A DNA stretch of 8,062 nt from an uncultured bacterium (GTDB taxonomy: Bacteria; Planctomycetota; UBA1135; GCA-002686595): contig CAJXRJ010000336.1 of the NCBI GenBank assembly GCA_913058555.1, positions 1-8,062 of the forward strand, written 5' to 3'. Numbering within the stretch: the first letter of the stretch is position 1; each line of letters starts with the position of its first letter. Both the position numbers and the translations under genes were made by a program. Below are positions 1-4,491 of the stretch, piece by piece. Under the pieces are notes generated by a model. That model saw only the letters and a list, made by a program, of their open reading frames with translations. It ran no database searches and was not told the DNA's origin.

Positions 1-78
1 ATGCGCAAGAACGTTGCGCGCATCACGACGATCCTCCACGAGCGGACCATCGGGGTCCGTGGCGCGGCTTCTAAGTAG
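1..78 (+). CDS. rpmC: 50S ribosomal protein L29, C-terminal part (gene starts before the window)
   Basis: An open frame runs from the first base to TAG at 76-78 and encodes 25 residues beginning MRKNVARITTILHER. This matches the end of the second helix of L29, where the family reads roughly RKxIARixTvlrER. L29 is a two-helix protein at the peptide exit tunnel of the large subunit. L29 is normally 60 to 70 residues, so most of the gene lies to the left. The ATG at position 1 is an internal methionine, not a start. The gene directly precedes rpsQ, as in the S10 cluster of most bacteria, which supports the call despite the short length. The final residues (GVRGAASK) are lineage-specific. Confidence 0.82.
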   Translation: MRKNVARITTILHERTIGVRGAASK

Positions 79-154
79 GCCAGCGCGATACGGCCCGACG
101 GGCACCCCCCTTTCAAAGAACACCCGCGGGCTTCCGCAGAACACGAACCGTTAA

Positions 155-174
155 GGACGCTGATCCCAGCGACC
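155..174 (+). other. Small RNA hairpin just before rpsQ
   Basis: CGCTG (158-162) and CAGCG (167-171) form a perfect 5-bp stem with an ATCC loop. A further GG/CC pair can form outside an A-A mismatch. It ends 8 bases before the rpsQ start and is not followed by a T run, so it is not a terminator. The rest of the 104-base gap between rpmC and rpsQ holds the self-complementary CCCGCGGG (123-130) and a short GCCC/GGGC hairpin near 94-104, with no recognisable promoter. Confidence 0.3.
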
Positions 175-182
175 CCTCCGCG

Positions 183-569
183 ATGAGCGACACCACCAAC
201 ACAGCCGAAGACAGCCTGGCGCGTAACCGCCGAAGCGTCGTCCAAGGCATTGTCTCGAGCGCCGGGCACAACAAGACCCTGTCTGTGCGCGTCGAGCGGA
301 TGTTCAAGCATCCGAAGTACAAGAAGTACATTCGCCGCCACTCGAAGATTCACGCCCACGACGAGAAGAACGAAGCCCTCGAGGGCGACGTCGTCGAGGT
401 CATGGAGTGCCGCCCGATGTCGAAGTCGAAGCGCTACCGCTTGCTGCGCGTCGTGGAGCGTCCCTCGCTCCCCGCCGGTGCACTCAAGCCGGGTGAGCTT
501 CAGGCTGCTGCAACGGCGGATGCGATGGGCGATGACAAGAACTCCGGTTCTGATGAGGTGTCCTCATGA
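183..569 (+). CDS. rpsQ: 30S ribosomal protein S17, with C-terminal extension
   Basis: The 128-residue product is S17, an OB-fold protein that binds 16S rRNA early in small-subunit assembly. Residues 17-93 carry the family core: VVQGIVSSAGHNKTLSVRVER, then KHPKYKKYIRRHSKIHAHDE, then GDVVEVMECRPMSKSKRYRLLRVVER. Most bacterial S17 proteins are about 80 to 90 residues. Here residues 94-128 form an extra tail rich in Ala, Gly, Asp and Ser that looks disordered, and there are about 15 extra residues at the N terminus. The ATG at 183 has no Shine-Dalgarno sequence upstream. The stop overlaps the rplN start by 4 bases (ATGA at 566-569), which suggests translational coupling. The tail also contains the codons that supply the rplN ribosome-binding site. 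Confidence 0.95.
   Translation: MSDTTNTAEDSLARNRRSVVQGIVSSAGHNKTLSVRVERMFKHPKYKKYIRRHSKIHAHDEKNEALEGDVVEVMECRPMSKSKRYRLLRVVERPSLPAGALKPGELQAAATADAMGDDKNSGSDEVSS
555..560 (+). promoter_or_regulatory. Ribosome binding site of rplN
   Basis: GAGGTG lies 5 bases before the rplN ATG at 566, inside the last codons of rpsQ. It supports this ATG as the L14 start and coupling of L14 translation to S17. Confidence 0.75.
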
Positions 570-934
570 TCCAAATGCAGTCCTACCTGGACGTCGCCGA
601 CAACACCGGCGCCAAGCAAGTCCAGTGCATCAAAGTTCTCGGCGGTACCCACCGTCGCTACGCCGGCCTCGGGGACATCGTGGTGGCTTCGGTCAAGAAG
701 TCGATCGCGGGTAGCGAGGTCAAGCCGGGCACGATCGTCAAGGGCGTCATCGTCCGCGTGAAGAAGAACACCCGTCGCTCCGACGGTAGCTACGTGCGCT
801 TCGATCGCAACGCTCTCGTTCTTGTGGACGGCGAAGGCAACCCGAAAGGCACCCGCATCTTCGGGGCCGTGGCCCGCGAGCTTCGCGACCGCAGCTTCAT
901 GAAGATCGTATCGCTCGCCCAGGAGGTGATCTGA
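566..934 (+). CDS. rplN: 50S ribosomal protein L14
   Basis: The product is 122 residues, the standard size for L14, and aligns along its whole length: MIQMQSYLDVADNTGAKQVQCIKVLGG at the start (family MIQxxTxLxVADNSGAKxvxCIkVLGG), GDIVVASVKKSI in the middle, and GTRIFGAVARELRDRSFMKIVSLAQEV at the end. L14 is a beta-barrel protein on the subunit interface that contacts 16S rRNA and L19. The start overlaps the rpsQ stop by 4 bases and has a GAGGTG Shine-Dalgarno sequence. The TGA at 932-934 shares its last base with the rplX ATG. The final codons (Gln-Glu-Val-Ile) form the strong Shine-Dalgarno sequence of rplX. Confidence 0.98.
   Translation: MIQMQSYLDVADNTGAKQVQCIKVLGGTHRRYAGLGDIVVASVKKSIAGSEVKPGTIVKGVIVRVKKNTRRSDGSYVRFDRNALVLVDGEGNPKGTRIFGAVARELRDRSFMKIVSLAQEVI
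921..931 (+). promoter_or_regulatory. Very strong Shine-Dalgarno sequence of rplX
   Basis: AGGAGGTGATC is complementary over 11 bases to the usual 3' end of bacterial 16S rRNA (GATCACCTCCT). It ends two bases before the rplX ATG at 934, with 7 bases between AGGAGG and the ATG. It fixes the rplX start and lies wholly within the last codons of rplN. Confidence 0.88.
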
Positions 935-1191
935 TGCACGTCAAGAAAGGAGACACCGTCATTGTCATCGCTGGCAACGACAAGGGTTCAACCGGCGCCG
1001 TCGTCGAGGTCCAGCGGGACCGCAACCGTGTGATCGTCGAGGGTGTCAACATCCGCACGAAGCACGAGAAGCCGACGCAGCAGAACCCCCAGGGCGATCG
1101 CGTTGAGCGCGAATTCCCGATCCATGCCAGCAACGTTCAGTTGCTGGACCCCCAGACCGGCAAGGGCACGCGCAAGCGTCCGTCCGCCTGA
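934..1191 (+). CDS. rplX: 50S ribosomal protein L24, short form
   Basis: The product is 85 residues and is clearly L24, an assembly initiator of the large subunit that binds 23S rRNA domain I near the exit tunnel. It begins MHVKKGDTVIVIAGNDKGSTG, the KOW-motif region, followed by RVIVEGVNIRTKHEKPTQ, NPQGDRVEREFPIHASNVQLLDPQTGKGTR. Typical bacterial L24 proteins are about 100 to 105 residues and continue after the TGKxTR motif with a short beta segment that is missing here. The other frames downstream do not restore that segment, so a frameshift is not evident. A 121-base gap follows before rplE. The start is set by an excellent Shine-Dalgarno sequence and overlaps the rplN stop by one base. 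Confidence 0.96.
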   Translation: MHVKKGDTVIVIAGNDKGSTGAVVEVQRDRNRVIVEGVNIRTKHEKPTQQNPQGDRVEREFPIHASNVQLLDPQTGKGTRKRPSA

Positions 1192-1284
1192 TCTGACTTT
1201 CCAACTGGAATCCTGCTCCCACGGCCCTTCGAGGTTCGGTGGGGGAGATCCCAACTCTTCACTCCAAAAGCCAACTCACCACCA

Positions 1285-1302
1285 GGCCGACAACGACCGG
1301 CC
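1285..1302 (+). other. Hairpin in the rplE leader
   Basis: GGCCG (1285-1289) pairs perfectly with CGGCC (1298-1302) around an 8-base loop, ending 10 bases before the rplE ATG, where a Shine-Dalgarno sequence would normally sit. The gap (1192-1312) also has a weaker CCCAC/GTGGG stem (1218-1222 with 1239-1243) and three copies of CCAACT (1201, 1251, 1271). In E. coli, S8 represses the spc operon by binding near the L5 start, so a regulatory role is possible, but I cannot show an S8 site here. Confidence 0.35.
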
Positions 1303-1312
1303 CTGAAATCCA

Positions 1313-1867
1313 ATGGCTGCCCGCCTTAAAGAAAAGTACGAGAAGGACGTCCGACCGAAACTGTCGGAAGCCTTCGACATCAAGAACGCCCTCGCGGTTC
1401 CTCGTCTAGAGAAGATCGTGATCAACATGGGTGTCAAAGGTGCCGTCGAGTCCAAGTCCAAGGTCGAAACGGCCGCCCGGGACCTCGGAACGATCACCGG
1501 CCAGAAGGCCACCATCCGTAACGCTAAGAAGTCCATCGCCGGCTTCAAGCTCCGTGAGGGCATGCCGATTGGCTGCGCCGTCACGCTGCGCAGCGATCGC
1601 ATGTGGGAATTCGCCGACCGCCTCATCTCCGTCGTCCTCCCCCGTATCCGCGACTTCCGCGGAGTCAAGGACAAGCTGGACGGCCGTGGCAACTACACCC
1701 TCGGACTTTCCGAGCAGTCTATCTTCCCCGAGATCCCGTTCGATCGGATCGAGTTCCAGCAGGGCATGGACATCACGTTCGTGACCACGGCGCATACCGA
1801 TGAGCAGGGCTACTTGATGCTCAAAGAACTCGGAATGCCCTTCGTCGACCGCACCAAGAAGGCCTGA
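1313..1867 (+). CDS. rplE: 50S ribosomal protein L5
   Basis: The 184-residue product is L5, which binds 5S rRNA and the P-site tRNA elbow in the central protuberance. Family blocks are visible in order: MAARLKEKYEKDVRPKL, LEKIVINMGVKGAVESK, ITGQKATIRNAKKSIAGFKL, REGMPIGCAVTLRSDRMWEF, LPRIRDFRGVKDKLDGRGNY, LGLSEQSIFPEI and the closing DITFVTTAHTDEQGYLMLKELGMPF. The usual length is about 179. The ATG at 1313 lacks a Shine-Dalgarno sequence and sits just after a small hairpin. The next gene is rpsH after only 30 bases. In most bacteria rpsN (S14) lies between them and it is missing here. Confidence 0.98.
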   Translation: MAARLKEKYEKDVRPKLSEAFDIKNALAVPRLEKIVINMGVKGAVESKSKVETAARDLGTITGQKATIRNAKKSIAGFKLREGMPIGCAVTLRSDRMWEFADRLISVVLPRIRDFRGVKDKLDGRGNYTLGLSEQSIFPEIPFDRIEFQQGMDITFVTTAHTDEQGYLMLKELGMPFVDRTKKA

Positions 1868-1880
1868 GCGAAGGCGTATT

Positions 1881-1888
1881 AGAGAGGT
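1881..1888 (+). promoter_or_regulatory. Ribosome binding site of rpsH
   Basis: AGAGAGGT stands 9 bases before the ATG at 1898. It favours 1898 over the adjacent second ATG at 1901 as the start, although both are possible. Confidence 0.65.
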
Positions 1889-1897
1889 AACACAGCC

Positions 1898-2293
1898 ATG
1901 ATGACCGACCCTATTGCCGACATGCTCACGCGGATCCGGAACGCAAACCGGATCAACCGTAAGCACGTTGAAATGCCCGCTTCGCGCATGCGCGTCGGGA
2001 TTGCGAACGTCCTTAAGGACGAAGGCTTCATCGACGGATATCGCGTCGAAGAAGGCAAGCCCTCCAGCACCCTCCACCTCACGCTGCGCTACGGCATCGA
2101 TGGCGAGCAGGTGATCCGCTCCATCATCCGTGTGAGCAAGCCGGGTCGCCGTGCTTATGCCAGCTTGAAGGAGCTCAAGCCGGTCCTTCGGGGCCAGGGC
2201 ATCCACGTTCTTTCCACGCCGAAGGGCGTGATCTCGGACCGCAAGGCGCGCCAGCTGGGCGTCGGCGGTGAACTTCTCGCTGAGGTTTACTGA
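1898..2293 (+). CDS. rpsH: 30S ribosomal protein S8
   Basis: The 131-residue product is S8, which binds helix 21 of 16S rRNA and organises the central domain of the small subunit. The start MMTDPIADMLTRIRNANRI matches the family block (M)TDPIADMLTRIRNA. The end STPKGVISDRKARQLGVGGE matches the conserved RNA-binding C terminus (STSKGxmtdxeARxxgvGGE). Length is normal. In E. coli S8 is the feedback repressor of the spc operon, a role that is inferred only by analogy here. The start has a clear Shine-Dalgarno sequence. Within the gene, 2008-2021 is a perfect 14-bp palindrome coding for part of the conserved Val-Leu-Lys-Asp segment. Confidence 0.98.
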   Translation: MMTDPIADMLTRIRNANRINRKHVEMPASRMRVGIANVLKDEGFIDGYRVEEGKPSSTLHLTLRYGIDGEQVIRSIIRVSKPGRRAYASLKELKPVLRGQGIHVLSTPKGVISDRKARQLGVGGELLAEVY

Positions 2294-2323
2294 TCCGGCC
2301 CCAAAGGCCAGGAACATCCCGAC

Positions 2324-2869
2324 ATGTCACGAATCGGCAAAGCACCCATCACGATCCCCGGCGGCGTCTCCATTGACGTCAAAGGGCGCGACGTGAACGT
2401 AAAAGGCCCGAAGGGCAACCTCTCCCTGACTCTCCGCCCCGAGGTGGAGATGGCAGTCGAGGGCTCTGAGGCCACCGTCACCATCAACGGCTCTGGCGCC
2501 CCGCGCCAGGCTCGCGCCTACCACGGCCTGACCCGCGCCCTTGTGGCCAACATGGTCCACGGCGTGAACAAGGGCTACGAGAAGAAGCTCGAGATCGTCG
2601 GAGTTGGTTGGAACGCGAAGGCTCAGGGCGACAAAGTCGTCCTGAACATTGGCTTCTGCCACGACGTTCCCATGAAGATGCCGGAAGGCGTCAAGGTGGA
2701 GACCCCCAATCCCACCTCCATCGTTCTCACTGGACCGGACAAGCAATCCGTCGGGCAAATCGCCGCCGAGATCCGCTCCGTCCGCCCCCCCGAGCCCTAC
2801 AAGGGCAAGGGCATCCGTTACGAAGGCGAGTACGTTCGCCGGAAAGCCGGCAAGTCGTTCGGTTCCTGA
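2324..2869 (+). CDS. rplF: 50S ribosomal protein L6
   Basis: The 181-residue product is L6, a two-domain protein near the GTPase-associated centre of the large subunit. It begins MSRIGKAPITIPGGVSIDV, continues with VKGPKGNLSLTL, and the second domain has YEKKLEIVGVGWNAKAQGDK and LNIGFCHDVPMKMPEGVKVE. The C terminus carries the conserved RSVRPPEPYKGKGIRYEGE and VRRKAGKS blocks. Length is typical (about 178). A weak AGGAA element (2310-2314) precedes the ATG at 2324. rplR follows after 11 bases, as in nearly all spc operons. Confidence 0.98.
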   Translation: MSRIGKAPITIPGGVSIDVKGRDVNVKGPKGNLSLTLRPEVEMAVEGSEATVTINGSGAPRQARAYHGLTRALVANMVHGVNKGYEKKLEIVGVGWNAKAQGDKVVLNIGFCHDVPMKMPEGVKVETPNPTSIVLTGPDKQSVGQIAAEIRSVRPPEPYKGKGIRYEGEYVRRKAGKSFGS

Positions 2870-2880
2870 TCGCGTCAGTC

Positions 2881-3252
2881 ATGAAAGCCACCCAGCTACT
2901 CAAGAACAAGCGCCGCGACCGCCGCGCCAAGAGCGTTCGGCGCCGCATCGGGAAGTTCTCCGGGCGTCCCCGGCTCTCCGTGCACCGCACCTCCAAGCAC
3001 ATCTCCGTTCAGGTGATCGACGACGAAGAGGGCAAGACCCTCTGCGCTGTCTCCTCCACCTCGAAGAAGCTTGGGGATCAACTCAACGGCAAGACGAAGA
3101 CCGAGAAGGCCGTCGTTATCGGCGCCGAGATCGCTCGCCTTGCCAAAGAGAAGAACATCACCGAGGTCGTGCTCGACCGCGGCTACTCACGCTATCACGG
3201 GCGGGTCAAGGCCCTCGCCGAAGCTGCCCGTGAGGGCGGCCTCAGTCTCTAA
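2881..3252 (+). CDS. rplR: 50S ribosomal protein L18
   Basis: The 123-residue product is L18, which binds 5S rRNA together with L5. The basic N terminus MKATQLLKNKRRDRRAKSVR leads into RRIGKFSGRPRLSVHRTSKH and ISVQVIDDEEGKTLCAVSS, and the end has VVLDRGYSRYHGRVKALAE, matching the family VVFDRGGxxYHGRVKALAdaAREaGL. Length is normal (about 117 to 122). The reading frame is open far upstream into rplF, but family alignment puts the start at the ATG at 2881. No Shine-Dalgarno sequence is visible before it. Confidence 0.97.
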   Translation: MKATQLLKNKRRDRRAKSVRRRIGKFSGRPRLSVHRTSKHISVQVIDDEEGKTLCAVSSTSKKLGDQLNGKTKTEKAVVIGAEIARLAKEKNITEVVLDRGYSRYHGRVKALAEAAREGGLSL

Positions 3253-3276
3253 TCCGCCGCGCGAGCACATATCCCC

Positions 3277-3789
3277 ATGAAGACCAAGATCGAATATCTC
3301 GACCACGCTGAGATCGAGGAGTCCGGCGAGCTCAGCGAGCAGCTCCTCAAGGTCAACCGCTGCGCTGCAGTGGTGAAAGGCGGCCGCCGCTTCTCCTTCT
3401 CCGGCCTCTGCGTCGTTGGCAACCGCTCCGGCGTTGTCGGCTACGGCTTCGGCAAGGCCCGCGGCGTCCCCGCGGCCATCGAGAAGGCCAACAAAGACGG
3501 ACGCAAGCACCTGCAGCGCGTGCCCCTGACCAAAGAGGGGACCATTCCCCACGAGGTCATCGGCGAGTTCTGCGCGGCGCGCGTCAAGCTGATCCCGGCC
3601 TCCGAAGGTACGGGCATCATCGCCGGCACCTCGGTGCGCGCCGTGGCGGAGATGGCAGGCATCAAGAACCTGCTTTCGAAGTCCATGGGCTCCACCAACC
3701 CCATCAACCTGGTCAAGGCGGCGCTGGACGCCCTGGGTCAACTTCGCACCCCCGAACAAGTCGAGGAACTTCGCGGCACGAAGCTGTAG
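3277..3789 (+). CDS. rpsE: 30S ribosomal protein S5
   Basis: The 170-residue product is S5, which lines the mRNA entry channel and affects decoding fidelity. Residues 24-48 (LKVNRCAAVVKGGRRFSFSGL and following) form the double-stranded-RNA-binding-like domain with the mobile VKGGRRFSF loop. Residues 54-67 read VGYGFGKARGVPAA. Residues 107-119 contain PASEGTGIIAG, and 138-146 contain GSTNPINLV, all family hallmarks. Length is typical (about 165). Residues 1-20 are an acidic lead-in. There is no Shine-Dalgarno sequence. In most bacteria rpmD (L30) follows, but here an 81-base gap leads straight to rplO. Confidence 0.98.
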   Translation: MKTKIEYLDHAEIEESGELSEQLLKVNRCAAVVKGGRRFSFSGLCVVGNRSGVVGYGFGKARGVPAAIEKANKDGRKHLQRVPLTKEGTIPHEVIGEFCAARVKLIPASEGTGIIAGTSVRAVAEMAGIKNLLSKSMGSTNPINLVKAALDALGQLRTPEQVEELRGTKL

Positions 3790-3795
3790 TCCCCC

Positions 3796-3832
3796 GGGAC
3801 ACAGTTAAGATGATGTCCCTTCGGGACACATC
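3796..3832 (+). other. Hairpin with alternative pairing in the rpsE-rplO gap
   Basis: TGTCCC (3814-3819) pairs with GGGACA (3823-3828) around a TTC loop. GATG (3809-3812) pairs with CATC (3829-3832) beyond a bulged A, giving a 10-bp stem. A second GGGACA at 3796-3801 can pair with the same TGTCCC around a 12-base loop, so two structures compete. No T run follows, so it does not look like a factor-independent terminator. It sits where rpmD is found in other bacteria. Confidence 0.5.
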
Positions 3833-3847
3833 GCATCGTCCTCGTTG

Positions 3848-3864
3848 TCACTCCAAGACCAACT
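3848..3864 (+). repeat. Leader motif shared with the rplE leader
   Basis: TCACTCCAAGACCAACT, ending 6 bases before the rplO ATG, nearly matches TCACTCCAAAAGCCAACT at 1259-1276 before rplE, with one added base and one change. The function is unknown and the match could be chance. Confidence 0.3.
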
Positions 3865-3870
3865 AGACAC

Positions 3871-4353
3871 ATGGATCTCTTCACCGTTTGTTCCAAGGGA
3901 ACGAAGTACGCCAAGCGCATGCGCATCGGCCGTGGCCCAGGTAGCGGCAATGGCAAGACGTCAGGCCGTGGCCACAAAGGTCGCGGTCAGCGCTCCGGCG
4001 CCAGCCGCCGTGCTGGTTACGAGGGCGGCCAGATGCCGATCTACCGCCAGGTTCCGAAGCGCGGGTTCACGAACGCTCGCTTCCGCACCGACTACACGAT
4101 CATCAACGTGGGGGACCTGAGCGCCTTCGATGCCGGCACCACTGTCGACCTCTCGATGATCCTCGACCAGGGCCTCGCCTCCAAGAACACCGATCTCCTG
4201 AAGATCCTCGGCAACGGTGAGGTCTCCAACGGCATCACCGTCCGTGCCCAGAAGTTCTCGAAGAGCGCCCGTGCGAAGATCGAAGCCGCTGGCGGCACGG
4301 TCGTCGAGCTCGACGGCATGGGCCGCGAAGCTACTGTTGGTTCCGACGCCTAG
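3871..4353 (+). CDS. rplO: 50S ribosomal protein L15
   Basis: The 160-residue product is L15, a late-assembling large-subunit protein whose basic N-terminal extension threads through 23S rRNA. The hallmark glycine-rich stretch is present: RMRIGRGPGSGNGKTSGRGH, then KGRGQRSGASRRAGYEGGQM and PIYRQVPKRGF. The globular C-terminal part includes INVGDLSAFDAGTTVDL and VRAQKFSKSARAKIEAAGG. Length is slightly above the usual 144 to 150. The N terminus MDLFTVCSKGTKYAKR differs from the more common NL..L.P.pG form. There is no Shine-Dalgarno sequence before the ATG. The gene lies directly before secY, as is typical. Confidence 0.97.
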   Translation: MDLFTVCSKGTKYAKRMRIGRGPGSGNGKTSGRGHKGRGQRSGASRRAGYEGGQMPIYRQVPKRGFTNARFRTDYTIINVGDLSAFDAGTTVDLSMILDQGLASKNTDLLKILGNGEVSNGITVRAQKFSKSARAKIEAAGGTVVELDGMGREATVGSDA

Positions 4354-4385
4354 TTGGGCTACCTACGGCACCCCACTCTGTTGTC

Positions 4386-4413
4386 GAACTCAGCGTTCTC
4401 GAACTTCGTGTTC
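4386..4413 (+). promoter_or_regulatory. Tandem GAAC-N5-GTTC dyads before secY
   Basis: Two inverted repeats, GAACTCAGCGTTC (4386-4398) and GAACTTCGTGTTC (4401-4413), stand 2 bases apart. The first recurs exactly before rpsK (6857-6869). They could be operator half-site pairs or RNA hairpins. The half-sites resemble the Gram-positive LexA box, but that box has N4 rather than N5 spacing. The rest of this 138-base gap holds a TCACG/CGTGA hairpin (4412-4426) and a CCCGGCC direct repeat (4432-4438 and 4444-4450). Confidence 0.35.
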
Positions 4414-4491
4414 ACGACCCACGTGATCATGCCCGGCCACCTTCCCGGCCTCCACTTCTCCCTCACCGACCTACCCTGACCCCAATATACC

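Noticed and set aside
2008..2021. Perfect 14-bp palindrome inside rpsH
   Set aside because: It encodes a conserved Val-Leu-Lys-Asp segment of S8 and is most simply a codon-use coincidence. No second copy or context supports a site.
1406..2317. A 303-residue reverse-strand open frame opposite rplE and rpsH
   Set aside because: It is a shadow of two conserved genes in GC-rich DNA. The translation shows no recognisable family and has low-complexity Asp, Val, Gly and Leu content.
4386..4413. LexA (SOS) operator before secY
   Set aside because: The Gram-positive LexA box has 4 bases between GAAC and GTTC and these dyads have 5. secY and rpsK are not expected SOS genes.
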